Below are positions 1 to 12,175 of a stretch of 62,000 nucleotides of DNA, one piece after another. Source of the stretch: Zygnema cylindricum (lineage: Eukaryota > Streptophyta > Zygnematophyceae > Zygnematales > Zygnemataceae); NCBI GenBank assembly GCA_037447655.1, contig JBBHKE010002914.1, positions 1 to 62,000 on the forward strand. The letters run 5' to 3'. The translations under genes were made by a program, and so were the position numbers. Below the pieces are notes generated by a model that saw only the letters and a program-made list of their open reading frames with translations, was not told the DNA's origin and did no database searches. Numbering within the stretch: position 1 is the stretch's first letter; the number at the start of each line of letters is the position of its first letter.

Positions 1-499
1 ACGCAAAACATAAAATATGCCCTTAAGACCCATATTGTATTGGCCGCAAAATGAAATAAAATAGTAACAGGGTTGAGTTGCACATCGATCGATAGAGAAT
101 TAAACGTCATGTCTAAATTTTGAAAAACATTTGAACAAAAAAATACATTTCTGTGAGTTTTGAGGTGTTTTTTCTTTAAACCGTCAGATTTGAACGATCG
201 GAGGGTCGCTGATCAAAGTAGCGATCTAAGAAGATCACATGAAAAGCCCATAACACAACTTACCATAGGACTATCTATCATATTAGCGTCTGCAATTTTG
301 AACGTCCGCTTGTTTTAATTCGCTAAAAAAAATTGCCCGGCGGCATGCGCTGTACTATGATCTTACGTCAGATTCGGACGTTCGTACAGGGGTGTGCACA
401 ACAAACACACATACAGTATGCCTCATCTGCGCGAGTTTTGTGCCAAAATTTGTGCGCCTACCAAAGGCCTACCATAAAAACGCCTACTTTTGAACTATG
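1..499 (-). mobile_element. hAT-like MITE family A, copy A1, cut by the window edge
   Basis: The end at 482-499 reads, on the minus strand, CATAGTTCAAAAGTAGGC. The body matches four other copies (4833-5494, 9440-10068, 40156-40792 and the outer part of 52526-56567). The family is short, non-coding and bounded by this inverted repeat; other copies show 8-bp target duplications, which fits the hAT superfamily. The second terminus lies just left of base 1, so this copy's duplication cannot be checked. Confidence 0.85.
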
Positions 500-2808
500 G
501 TGCGAACGAAATTCAACTGTAAAGTAACAGGAGGCGTTCAGTGTTGGAGTGCACCGAGCACGCAAGATTTTTGGAGTCAACCTGTTTGACTTTAAGAGCA
601 CGTAAGTCTCATCGTCATGTACTTTCAATTGATTTGTACAGAATCCGCGGCATTAACTACATATTCAATGCTATCGGAATCATTTTTACACACGATTTGG
701 GTAAAGCTTCAATTGGTGCGTTAGATCTAAAATGACCAACAAAAATTGCAATTTATATAACTATTCTACCCCAAAAACTGAATGCGGTTTGACGCCTCAA
801 CAGTTGACTTTTGATTGCAGCCCGCATTTGTATTTACCTCACCCACCACTTTTAAGGAGCCCACTTTGTGTTTACAACCAACCTTTTCATCCTAACAGGA
901 TTCAATTATTTAGTTGCTCACATGCACGTCAACTTAATGTCGCTCTTAATTTTGTGTGAGAAGCAATTGCAATTGTTGGCACCAAAGTACGTTGTGTAAT
1001 CAACTAGACGTTTGTTAAATGTTCCCTTCAAACCCCCATTGCAAAGGTATTCGAGCCCTCGAGTGACTTCGTTTTCCAATACAGTGTTGAGAGGACCCTT
1101 GGCTATATGTTCCTTGCCCTTTTCTTTGCGGCACTTCTTCTTCTCGTGCGGCATTGCATGCGGGCATGGTGGTTTAGGGTGCACCCGACTTTTAAGTAAC
1201 GACAGTACACTGATCAAGACCCGATAGCTCACTCTCTCCAATTAGCGATAAAGATTTACCAATCAATGGACGAGCCCTTTGACGACTTGTTTTGTGATCG
1301 TACATTAACATGATGATTTCGAAGGTCCAAGTAGTCATCTACCAAGCCTTTTAACATTTTTTTACCATCGACGTGTGTACGTTGTCATCCACCGAGCTCA
1401 AGTCTTGGCCCTCCTTTAACACTCATTGTGGAAGATGACGGACAAGGAATTACAAACCTCCCAGTTAAAGATCTTACCCACGTCCATACCTCCAGGACTT
1501 TAGCCAGACAATGTTCAACCATTTCGCTGAGATTTTGTCTCAGGGTCATCGCTAATTAATACGCTTGTTTTCTTGATTATCAATCTTTAATAGTCATATA
1601 TATTTGTTTCACTTAGTGTGATAGACACTTGTTTTAGTCATTGTTTACTTATTTGTCAATAATTATAAGTTGGCCCATTTTCCTTTAACTCTTCTAGTCC
1701 TTAAATGTCTTTTTGTTTTGCTCCTCTTTTGCACCCAAGGTTTGTAATAAAGTTGAAAATTTCCAAATATTTATCGCTTAAAGACAAATTAACAACGAAC
1801 ACATTAAAAAGAAATGCCTCCCGATGTGGATTTGATGACTTGCATTATTCGTAAGAAAAAATATTTTTCCAATGACACCCTGGAATTTTTTCATTAGAGG
1901 AAAATAAATATGGCGATGTTTTGAGACGATCATTTCACTTTATGCATTTCAACTACCATCCTCCCAAAAAAAAAAAATAGACACCTAATACAAGTTTAAG
2001 TGACTACAATTAGGATCGCATTGTAAGAAACGATTCATTTATTTGTTAAACATTTTTGCACGTTATGACATTCGTAACATTTAAATCGTAGAAAACAAAA
2101 ATGATTAAGCAACACAAAAATGCACCAAAATTTATATTTAACAATCTTCGAAATTTTTGCGATTATTAAGTGGTTAAAAACCAGTTGAAAAACGTTTATA
2201 TGATGGAACTCTAATCGTCCTTACATACATTTATGGGCAACATGAATCGACATAGGGGAATATGCTTTACCGACGGAAATTCCTTTAGTAAAGATCTATT
2301 TAGCACACAACAGACCATTTGGTATAGTAATTTTGTAATATTTTTTGTACTGAAGTACACAAACCTACATGAAAAGTGAGCATAATGTTTCACCACAACA
2401 ACATTTGCACAAAGAAAAATATTGTTTGTTTGTGGGAACAAGTTCCCACCAAATTGTAGAAGATGAAATTTATAGTGTTAAAAATGTTTGATAGTTGTCA
2501 AAAAACCTAAACGTTATAATGTCATATCATCGATGCAATCGTCATATCGAACATTGTCATATAAAAAATTGAATAGGCAACGTAATCATACATTGGTAGG
2601 GAAAATTAATGTGTGAGCGGAACATCGGTGTGCAGTCTGATGTTATATTATGTTGTACGTGTTATCTATTTAGGTGGTCCAAAACACAAGAGAAGCTTTT
2701 ATATTCAAAAACATGATTGTAAGACCATCTAAGTACAAAACATGATTGTCACTAAAAAGATTTGATTACCAACAAAGGTAGAAGACCAAAGCCTTAAAGG
2801 ACTAAAAG
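500..2808. other. Intergenic, no gene recognised
   Basis: There are only short unsupported reading frames on both strands and no convincing exon with splice sites. Some of this may be old transposon sequence, for instance 1250-1560, but I could not place it in a family. Confidence 0.5.
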
Positions 2809-2931
2809 TAGTATTGTGTATCGGTAAAAAGCTTATCGCGATAACACCGATACCGACAGTTATCGGTTATCAAACGGACAGAGGTCCCGATATATCGGTC
2901 CGAGACCAACAAATTCCATATCGGCGATAAC

Positions 2932-2975
<44 letters not shown>

Positions 2976-3390
2976 GCATATTATAGTACATTATAATATA
3001 ATGTATTATAAAGTTTACATTATATAGCGTGGCATGCCGCGTATAATAATATGTTCCGTGTATATTTAACCGGAAATTGTTACGGACAGCGTAGCAGGTA
3101 AACGTAGATAAATTTAAAAGAATACTTTATAGTTCTAAAACTATATTACCGAAACGAAAAAATTAGAATACATTGTAAAATTCGAGAATCAAACTTTTTC
3201 GAAAAAAAAAACGAAAAGACGAACAAAGCAGACTAAACACACATGTCAAACTGCCGCCATTTACAACCATCATATTTATATGTACGGTCCGACATCGATG
3301 GCGATATATCGTACCAATATATGGATTATCGGGTACCCGAAAAAAGGTTCATATCGATTATCGGCAAATCCTTACCGATACACAACACTA
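2809..3390. mobile_element. hAT-like non-autonomous element, TATCG-rich family (copy 1)
   Basis: The termini read TAGTATTGTGTATCGG on the left and its near-complement CCGATACACAACACTA on the right. They are flanked by a perfect 8-bp duplication ACTAAAAG (2801-2808 and 3391-3398). The interior is full of short TATCG/CGATA motifs near both ends and contains a (TA)n run at about 2934-2970. The TAGTRTTG terminus and 8-bp duplication fit hAT. No transposase is encoded. Confidence 0.88.
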
Positions 3391-4676
3391 ACTAAAAGCA
3401 TAACAAAGGTTGTTTAAAAGCCTAAAAATTGAAATAAAGGAGTACAAAATAAACTAAACCGTACAAACACTACAACCTACCCTAGACACTGAAAGCCTTC
3501 GACCATGCCACACTAAATATCAGATCTACAAATTTCGTCTATATGCGCCGGGTGGCGTGTGTCCTAAAACGGATACAATCGTTGCATTTTACGAATATAT
3601 TTTCGCTCGAACGGATACAGCACGGTCATAAAACCATAGTTCTTAGCGAAATAAGCGACAATCTATTCGGCTTTGCCGCCTTTTTATTCCAATGTCCTTT
3701 ACCGTATTGCTGGAAAAACATTTGTCCGCTAAGATACAATTACTGGAGATTCTGGGGTCCTCGGAGTTTTTGGGGATGCACCGTACTTTTCAAAAAAAGA
3801 CAATTATTTGTCATGCCTCGACGAGCAATTTGCCAATTTTATTTTGAGCTGGAACGTTGTCCACATAAGAAACGACAAATAGATGACAAATAGATGGCAA
3901 TCTTGCTTCTTAAAAAACATTCTTGTTGACTCGGCGTGCATTTTTTTCCTTGTCCTATATTTTATCCCCTTGACAACAAACGACGAATTATCGCCGGAAA
4001 AAAAATAGCTCTACAAGCAGTTTGTTTAGACTTCACAGTTAATTTTTTAGACATAAAGATACGACAAAATATCCCAGTTACACGTGCAAAATTACAAAAG
4101 TCCGCATGGGCAGTTATTGTACGTAAGTGTCACTGTTTGCTACAGAGTACAGACCTACAGTGCATTATATTGCCAGCCACTGTACGGTAAAGTAACGTGT
4201 CACGCTCTTCACTTTGGCGTTTCTGCGCTTTGGGAGTGTCCCAGACACCACCATAGATTCGGTCGATTCTGGTACGGCCGCGCAAATCTCGTTCTTTGTA
4301 CAATCAAGGGTTCCGGAGTTGTCAACCGACCACATGTGTACGGCATATATCATACGGACAAAATGTGCCGACGTTTTGTGCAAAAATATATCGGAAGAAC
4401 GTCGTTGGCTGGTTTTCCCGGCCATAATTTGACTCGTCAAGACAAGGCGAAAAGCGACAAGTTTTCTTTGGTTTGGTACTTTGGTTGCTTCTATTTTCTA
4501 ATTGTATTCAATTTATTTTATTTTAAATTTCTGTGGTCCTAATAGCTTTAGTTTTCATGGACCGCTTTTATTGGCTTTAGACGGGGTTTCCATCAGAAGT
4601 GTCAACAATTGTACAGCAGCCTGTACCGGCAACTGACTACGTGGCAGCTGTTTCTAGGACGAGTTGCCATCAAGTA
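3391..4676. other. Intergenic, no gene recognised
   Basis: Several overlapping frames of 70-150 codons occur on both strands (for example 4084-4542), but none resembles a known family or shows plausible splice structure. The composition resembles the surrounding transposon sequence. Confidence 0.45.
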
Positions 4677-5890
4677 CACCGTCAATCGCTATTAGAGTAA
4701 AGGAATAAATAGCGTAAAAAAATAATTAGTGTTATTAACACTAATCATGATTCTGTTTTTTTGAAAACAAAAATATATACTAATTAATCACCAACTGTAA
4801 TTTGGGCTGTCCAGAATAATAAATACCCGCCCCATAGTTCAAAAGTAGGCTTTTTTATGGTAGGCCTTTGGTAGGCGCACAAAACTTTGCACAAAACTCG
4901 CGCAACTTAGGCATATTGTATGTATGTGCGTCGTGCACACTCCTGTACGAACGTTCGAACCTGACGTAAGATCAAAGTACAGCGCACGCCGCCGGACGAA
5001 ATTTTTTAGCGAACTGACACGGCGTAGGATGACATTCCGGGGGAAAAGGCACCAACGGGGTTGGTCCGTAGGTTTTGGTAAATTTATTTTTTTCGTCCCA
5101 TACTGCCTGGTTGGTCAATTTGAGGCTTTATTTAGTGTGGCCCTCAAAATTGAAGACGCTAATATGACAGATTGTCCTTTCGTAAGTTGTGTTATGGGCT
5201 TTTCATGTGATCTTTTTAAAATCGCCTACTTTGATCAACGATCTTCCGATTGTCCAAATCTGGCGGTTTAAATAAAAAGTCCCTCAAAACTAATATAAAT
5301 AAATTTTTTTGTCCGATTTTTTTTCAAAATTTAGACATGTCGTTTAATTCTCTATCGGTCGATGTGCATTTCAACCCTGTCCCTATTTTATTTCATTTTG
5401 CGGCCAATACAATATGGGTCTTAAGGGCATATTGTATGTTTTGCGTACAATAGGCATATTGTATGGGCGTACGGTCACCTACTTTTGAACTATGACCCGC
5501 CCTTAAAATGTCTATAGTAGCATGTGTACAAAGTCTGACAATTCGTACGCCGTCTCGTTGTTCACACGGTCGACGGACGAACATATGAGAACGTGATTTT
5601 TTTCGACGAGTTTGCGTCTCTTTCTTCCAGTGCACATTCACATGTGTGCGCAATAATGTTAAGTGTATTTTTATGCCTTTGTAATTCAAAAAGTACCATT
5701 TTGTATAGAGATACCCTTACCGTACGCAACACCATTTCCATCGAGGTGTACTTCCATTATTAACGCTAATTGAAATAAAACCCTAATTAGAATAATGGAA
5801 AAAATATAATTATGGATTGTATTTTAAGTTTTTTTTTTTTTAATAAGGGCACCGAATTGGCGTTATATACTCTAATAGCGATTGACGGTG
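4677..5890. mobile_element. TA-target MITE (CACCGTCAATCG ends), split by element A2
   Basis: The left terminus CACCGTCAATCGCTATTAGA starts right after TA (4675-4676). The right terminus ends in CGATTGACGGTG followed by TA (5891-5892). Removing the A2 insertion (4833-5494 plus one 8-bp duplication) leaves about 540 bp. The TA target and inverted ends suggest a Tc1/mariner-type or other TA-targeting MITE; no coding capacity is seen. Confidence 0.8.
4833..5494 (+). mobile_element. hAT-like MITE family A, copy A2 (complete)
   Basis: It starts CATAGTTCAAAAGTAGGC and ends CACCTACTTTTGAACTATG. It is flanked by a perfect 8-bp duplication ACCCGCCC (4825-4832 and 5495-5502). It sits inside the TA-target MITE at 4677-5890, so it is the younger of the two. 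It is 662 bp long with no transposase. Confidence 0.92.
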
Positions 5891-7176
5891 TAGTGCATGT
5901 AAAGTGTAAACAAGCTTGCGCATACGTGTCCTATTCTGAGTGGTAGCACGCGGGCTAAAGTATTGACATTGAGGGTATTTTTGCATGTGCTAAAGTTACA
6001 TTTATTCTCTGCCGTTTTGCTCCATAACTTAGAAAAAAACGAGAAAATCCGCAGCCGTACCAAAAAATATAAATTCCCACCGTACAAGTTGCGTTACCCC
6101 GAAACTTTATACGTACAGTGATTTGTCGTCTAGCGTGATATAATTTGTCGTTTAGCGCATTTTGACCCACTTTCGCGTCCTTTCAACACATGTTCAAACT
6201 TTACATCAAATCACCTCGCGAGGTGATTTGAAATAAAGTTCAATGCGGTAAGCGAATAGGCAGACACTGTCGCACATGTCTGGAGTTTTTTGCAATTTTT
6301 GTGCGCGGAGCCTGTGCATACTGTTTTCCGTACGCTGGTTTTCGTACAGGGGCCGTCTCTTTCAAAACACGTGTCTTCACACATACCGCGAATGAATAAA
6401 AATGGCCACCTGTCGGCAAGTGGGAAAACGATAAACGAAACCGCAAATTCTGTGCGACAACGAAACGTATTTTAGGGTTTCGACACGTCGACAATGTGGC
6501 CTACGGACATTATGAAGTCACAAAATTTGTACAGCGTGCGGAGAAACGCATCAAATTGAAGGCGAGTGGAAGTTTCGCCTCATTTAATGTACCACTTCCA
6601 TCTGTCGCAATTCTTCGTACACGTCTACGTAAGTCACTTTTTTAAGTGACAAGTTATTTGGGTTTACATTCGAATGCTCTGAAATCTTTACGGAGAATCT
6701 TCGCTAAAAAACAAAGTAGCAAGACTAAGTTTCGGTTACATGCGAAAATACCCTGAGAATCGTCGAAGATTTCCAAAACCGTACAGCCTGCGTGGTAAAT
6801 TTGTACTTACGTAGTATGCCATTGTACGAACTATGCGTACTATGTGATTGTACGACAAAAAATGCTTCGCTTCGTAGACGCGTCTTTTTCAACGGTTGCT
6901 TTTTCGGTCTTGTCTTTTCGAAACGAAAACTCTTCTATATTTTAATGGCTTCCTTTCCACTCTTGTCTTTTCGAAGCGTGACAGGGTATCTTCAAGCATA
7001 GATATTCTATTGGATTTGTTGAATTCGCGTCCACCTTTGTCCAAAGGGCACATGGGCCATTGTCACGTGTGAGGCTTCACTGGTTGTTTGTCGTAGCACG
7101 AACCTACATCATCCAGGCGTGGCGATATCATCCAGGCGTGACAATTCTACGCGTTCTGTAAATGGCGAGGATTGTA
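5891..7176. other. Intergenic, no gene recognised
   Basis: No exon-like structure or recognisable protein is visible. A perfect palindrome at 6207-6230 is listed separately. Short frames here overlap on opposite strands. Confidence 0.45.
6207..6230. repeat. Perfect 24-bp palindrome
   Basis: Twelve-base arms meet with no spacer; the left half is CAAATCACCTCG and the right half is its exact reverse complement. Its core CACCTCG..CGAGGTG resembles the palindrome at 8309-8346 and the broken version near 13565. It could be a hairpin, a protein-binding site or a fused element terminus. Confidence 0.9.
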
Positions 7177-7302
7177 CACCGTGAATCGATATTAGCGTTA
7201 ATAACGTTAATTCGGCGCCCACAAATTTTGACCCTCGAACCTAAAACATAATTAATAACTCTACATTTTTTTTACGTTAATATTATAACTGTCTAATCAG
7301 GG
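7177..7302. mobile_element. Short TA-target MITE with a degenerate right end
   Basis: The left end CACCGTGAATCGATATTAGC follows TA at 7175-7176. The probable right end is the diverged TAATCAGGGTG near 7302. Internal ATTAGCGT-type motifs match the other CACCGTGAATCG elements. The right boundary is approximate. Confidence 0.5.
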
Positions 7303-7505
7303 TGAAGTTCAAGTAGACCAAAAATGAGGTTGTTTACATAAATTCGGACCTCTCCGTGCTAAGCCGAACCTCTTATTTTGTTTTTATTAGGAAAACAACA
7401 TTACAAAGAATCTTGCCAAGTTGCCAATATACTCCAAAAGTTTGAAAGTTAACAATGACCGTTGGATACTTTTTCGCGAAGCATTTGCTTCGAAAGTTTA
7501 TGTAA

Positions 7506-8308
7506 GGGTAACCTTCCATCAGGCGTTCCCAGTAATCGTACGAACACGTTTACTGGGAGTAAAATTTGTAACACCCTTCCATCATGTCGTGCCAGTGAGT
7601 GAGGTGTTAGATTGCGATTGGTACCACGTGGAACTGTTGAGCCGCCCAGGAATAATCATCATTTCCAAAAGGACAAAATAGCAGCTGCGTATGTGTACGG
7701 GCAGACGCCGATTAAAATATCTAGTAGCGTCACGCTAATGTACAATCTGAACGTTCTTAGGGTTGTTGTGGTATCAACGGCCACGAAAACCGTTGCAAAA
7801 TTTAAGTTTGTACAAATGTCCAAGAATGTACCATTTGAACGTGAATCGCTATATCGCACATTTATGATGGAGACGTCACAGGATGTCTTACAACCAAGGT
7901 TTTTTTGTCGTCGAACAGGCTGGCTATACAACCAGGAATTTTTTGTCGTCGAACAGGCTGGCTTTGATGTCACACGGTACACTCCAATTGCCACATGTAA
8001 GCTTATTGCTTCACGTCTGTCGTGGGTCGACTCTGACATTACAAGTGGACCTAAACATGCGTCCAGTAATCACAAACTCTCCTCCCGAGGACAGTAGGAG
8101 GAGACTAGCTACGTACTGGAAACATGAAGCGTTTGCGTCGAAAATTGAAAATCGGACGGTGGTACTTTTCTCCAAGAAGTCTGGAGAATCTCAACGAATT
8201 TTTAGTAAACATCTTTTGAAAAAAAAAAAAAAAAAACAGTACGACCTAGTACGGAAGGGTACTTTTTCCAGTAAACAACCCCACTTTTCGCCTGATGGAA
8301 GGTTACCC
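7506..8308. mobile_element. PIF/Harbinger-like non-autonomous element
   Basis: The ends are exact 20-bp inverted repeats: GGGTAACCTTCCATCAGGCG on the left (7506-7525), and its reverse complement at 8289-8308. Both sides carry TAA (7503-7505 and 8309-8311). A GGG-starting terminus with a 3-bp TAA duplication is the Harbinger/Tourist pattern. A diverged copy of the right-end sequence recurs near 12924-12965. The internal frames do not resemble a Harbinger transposase. Confidence 0.72.
7891..7963. repeat. Direct repeat, two units of about 36 bp
   Basis: Two adjacent units each contain TTTTTTGTCGTCGAACAGGC followed by TGGCT. They lie inside the Harbinger-like element and look like a recent tandem duplication. 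Confidence 0.8.
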
Positions 8309-8346
8309 TAATTGGTGATGTACCTCGTGAGGTACATCACCAATTA
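8309..8346. repeat. Near-perfect 38-bp palindrome beside the Harbinger-like element
   Basis: Eighteen-base arms, each containing GGTGATGTACCTC or its complement, surround a 2-base centre (GT). The palindrome begins exactly at the TAA that flanks the Harbinger-like terminus. A single strand would fold into a long stable hairpin. Confidence 0.92.
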
Positions 8347-8887
8347 CAACAAATATTGAGCCGCGACACGATGGATAACGAGCATACGTGTCAAGATGGC
8401 AACCAACGAAAATAAAATAAAACTGCACAAGATGTACGTATTAAAAAATGCAATAGAAAATACAAACGAAATCTCGTAACGCACTTTTGTCTCGCTACTT
8501 TTGTTGGCACCCATTCGTCACACTATTCATGGAAACGCTCATTCGTCACCCGTAAATACAAGAACCCTGAAACAAAAAGAGGCGGTATCTGAAAAAGGCG
8601 TATGCAAAGAGTGCAAAAGTTGTGTTTGAATGATGACTTGGCACGCACGTACATGGTACGCAAATGAAGACTTTTTGTCGGTGTGAAAATAATTGACAAT
8701 TTTTAATATTAAATCTATAGCTACGTGGCACCACCCTTTTGCTAACGCGTGTATAATAGATTCTGCGCAATGGAACTTCGTTCAAATTCCAACATTTTGT
8801 AATGTTGGTCGTTCAATTGCATAATGTCATAATGGAACTTCACCCTTAGCTTAATAACTCTACTCTAGAAAGTTTCAGATAAGTGTA
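8347..8887. other. Intergenic, no gene recognised
   Basis: No coding exon or element boundary is visible beyond short A/T-rich tracts. Confidence 0.45.
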
Positions 8888-8906
8888 CATCGTGAATCGT
8901 TATTAG

Positions 8907-10389
8907 TAGTGTTGGGTATCGAGGACCCATTGCCGATATTCGTTATATATATCGAATTTCAGGTACCCGATATTCGATATATCGCTTCGATATATCGAAT
9001 TTCAAATTATCGCGATATATTGCCGATATATCGCCAATATATCGTATCGTCAATATATCGAAGCTAAAAAAAAAAAAAAAAAAAAAAAAATCCCACAGGT
9101 TTTCAAAGCCTCGTGACTTCGGACAAAGTGACTGTAAAATCTTTGCCGGAAAGAAATACGATTTTTTCCTGAAAGTCAGCGGAGTGAAGAGATATCTGAG
9201 GTACATTGACGAGGTACACTTGTGAAGTACACGTACGTCAAACGCAAGTACGATTTTCCATACGAAAAAGGTCGGTTTCTAGATGTTTGATGATTTTTGA
9301 GATTTGATAGTCAGCTTACGTGGAACCATTCATATCAGAACACGTATGTAAAACTTATTTAGAAACGATACGCGATGTACCCGATGCCTCTGTATTTTGC
9401 TGTCCGTACTATTACAGAGACCTCCTCGTGTAACCATACCATAGTTCAAAAGTAGGCGTTTTTATGGTAGGCCTTTGGTAGGCGCACAAAACTTGGCACT
9501 AAACTCGCGTAGAGTAGGCATATTGTATGGGTGTGAGTTGCGGTCACTCTTGTACGATCGTACGAATATGACGTATGATCATAGTACAGCGCACGCCACC
9601 TGACGAAATATTTAGCGAACTGAGGATGACATTCCGCCGGAAAAAAAACCAGGAAAAAAAAAAAAAATGCGGACGGGCAACCTGGTTGGTCAATTTGAGG
9701 CTTTATTTAGTGTGGCCTTCAAAATTGCAGACGCTAATATGACAAATTGTCCAATCGTAAGTTGTGCTATGGGCTTTTCATGTGATCTTCTTAAGATCGC
9801 TACTTTGATCAGCGACCGTCCGATCGTCCGAATCTGACGGTTGAAATGAAAAACACCTCAAAATTCACAGAAAAAATATTTTTTTTCCGATTTTTTTTCA
9901 AAATTTAGACATGCCGTTTAATTCTCTATCGATCGATGTGCAACTCAACCCTCTTAACCTTTTTTTTCATTTTTCGACCAATACAATATGGGTCTTAAGG
10001 GCATATTGTATGTTTTGCATACAATAGGCATACTGTATGGGCCTACTTTCACCTACTTTTGAACTATGAACCATACCCCAAAAAAGCAATCATTAGAATT
10101 ACAGAATTAGTACTTTTTTGTCGGTTACATTTTGCGGCGTCTACCTTTAAGTCACGGAACGAAAATCACGGCATACGTGGCGTATTAGACAATTTGACTT
10201 TTTCGCAAAAATAACATATTATATAAAAAAATAAAAATATTAAATTAAAAAAATACTATATATCGCGATATATATCGCGATATTTTATGTTGGTCGCGGT
10301 ACGATATATCGAGGATTCTCCCCGATCGATATTCGATCTATCGAATATCGAGATTATCGCGATATGAATCTACCCGATACCCAACACTA
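8907..10389. mobile_element. hAT-like non-autonomous element with TATCG subterminal repeats (middle level of nest)
   Basis: The termini are TAGTGTTGGGTATCG and its complement CGATACCCAACACTA. They are flanked by a perfect 8-bp duplication GTTATTAG (8899-8906 and 10390-10397). Dense CGATATATCG-type palindromic motifs fill both subterminal regions, as expected for transposase binding clusters of hAT elements. It contains element A3. Confidence 0.9.
9440..10068 (+). mobile_element. hAT-like MITE family A, copy A3 (innermost level)
   Basis: The ends are CATAGTTCAAAAGTAGGC and CACCTACTTTTGAACTATG, with a perfect duplication AACCATAC (9432-9439 and 10069-10076). It is 629 bp long and non-coding. 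It is the youngest of the three nested elements. Confidence 0.93.
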
Positions 10390-10916
10390 GTTATTAGCCT
10401 TATGTACTCTATATCGGCACCCCAGAATTTTGACATTGATACCCGAAATATAGTGAAAGAATCTAAATTACAATTAAGCATTTTTTTGAAAATGGGATTG
10501 ATATATAAATTAGCATTAATGACAATAATTAATTATTAACACTAATAATTTCTATAGTTGAATAACAATTCACAGTGTAGTATGCAAAATGTGTCGGTTC
10601 GTACTAAAATTGCTCATTATCGGGTACAATATTACAAAAAGAGTGTCATATAAAGGCGTCGACACTCATACCTGAGTGCGTCGACATGAAAAAGTGCACT
10701 CAAATTTCATTTTGAGCGATAAAGATGGGGGTGAATCAAAAGAAATTGTTCTCATGTAACGAATGTGAACACATGCTAAACCGGCTGCACTATGAGAAAA
10801 AATGTGATCAAATCAGCGTTAATGAATAAATTAGAGTAAATTTATTTTTGGCGAAAAACCTTGAACCCAAATTAGAGTTAATAACACTATTTATTTGTTT
10901 ACACTACACCGTGAAC

Positions 10917-11138
10917 CGTTATTAGCCTTATGTACTCTATATCGGCACCCCAAAATTTTGACATTGATACCTTAAATATAATAAATTACACTATTTAAGG
11001 ACATGGACCATAATCTGCCACGTCTCCTGGCACTAAATTAGAATGAATGACGCTAATTCTTTCTTTACACTAATATTTTCTATATGCTAATAATGATTCA
11101 AGGTGAAATTATTTTTTAATGCTAACAGCAATTCACTG
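10917..11138. mobile_element. TA-target MITE, about 222 bp
   Basis: The left end CACCGTGAACCGTTATTAGC follows TA; the right end is GCAATTCACTG before TA. The left half is nearly identical to the native right half of the MITE at 8888-10577, so the two belong to one subfamily. A closer right end at about 11104 (GATTCAAGGTG) is possible. Confidence 0.65.
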
Positions 11139-11377
11139 TATAGTGGACGTTATCTAGAGAGTGGAGTGATTGCTTCGCGAATAAGGACCCAAAAGTAAGA
11201 ATCGTGGTATGAGAAACGATAGTAAGGCATGGTACATAAAAGCATGGGATCCTCATAAACGACCCCGCTTTTTCGCTACTACAAACTCATCTTTATGCCC
11301 CCTTTCAACCAAGAGGTGCCAATATATGTACGCAGATGTTTACATTAATGTAAGGTCGAGGTAGTACAAGTAAACTA

Positions 11378-12175
11378 CACCGTGAATCCTTAATACGTAT
11401 TATTCTTATACATAAAAAGTTGAAGATAACAGTCTAGAAACGTGAATGTGAGTGGCTTCGACATTAAAAACCGCACTCAAATTTTATTCCTAACATTAAA
11501 GAAAATGGAAAACAACGAAGACCGTCGGGAGACAGGCTATGGCGGCCACATTGTGGGAATGTGTATCAAAAGTAGTACAGTTGTGTATCGGTAAGGATTT
11601 GATGATAATTGATATGTACATTTTCTTGGCTTGCCGATAATCGATTTATCGGTACGATATATCAAAACTGGTGTTATCGCCGATAAAAAGCCGATAAAAT
11701 GTTTTTTTATCGCGGTGACATCGGTACCAATAACAATCAACGATAATTATACGGTTCGTAAAGTACAACAGTACGGTTTATTTCGTGGTACTGATTCGTC
11801 GTTATTGCGTTACACATAGTACGCAACAGATTGTTACACGTGGCATGCCATGCTATATCCAGTGAAAAAAATAACATAGTATATTATAAAGTACTATTGC
11901 ATAACGTAGTATATTTTTTTCACTTATCGCCAATAAGGAATTTGTTGGTCTCGGAGCGATATATCGGGACCCCTAACCGTTATGTAACCGATAACTAGAG
12001 ATATCGGTGTTATTACGATAATTTTCTTGTCGATACACAACACTACAAATTAGCGTTAGATGTGTAAATAAACGTTATTTTTTTGTGGCTTTAGGCTTTT
12101 GAACCCAAAAAAACGGTACTATCACTATTTGTTCCTTGACACTAGGAATTTGTTAACAACAATAACGATTTAATG
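11378..12175. mobile_element. TA-target MITE interrupted by a TATCG-rich element
   Basis: The left end CACCGTGAATCCTTAATACG follows TA. The candidate right end is AACGATTTAATG before TA at 12176. The interior is occupied by the element at 11573-12045. The right end is diverged and the pairing is an inference. Confidence 0.5.
11573..12045. mobile_element. hAT-like TATCG-rich element (copy 2)
   Basis: It runs from TAGTACAGTTGTGTATCGG to CGATACACAACACTA, the same termini as 2809-3390, with subterminal TATCG clusters. The flanking 8 bases do not match cleanly, so the duplication has decayed or the left tip is rearranged. Confidence 0.65.

Larger units (their letters stand above)
8888..10577. mobile_element. 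TA-target MITE, outermost of a three-level nest
   Basis: It begins CATCGTGAATCGTTATTAG after TA and ends AACAATTCACAGTG before TA. Almost all of its length is the hAT-like element inserted at 8907. The native right part (10398-10577) matches the start of the MITE at 10917, sharing the GTACTCTATATCGGCACCCC stretch. Confidence 0.8.
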
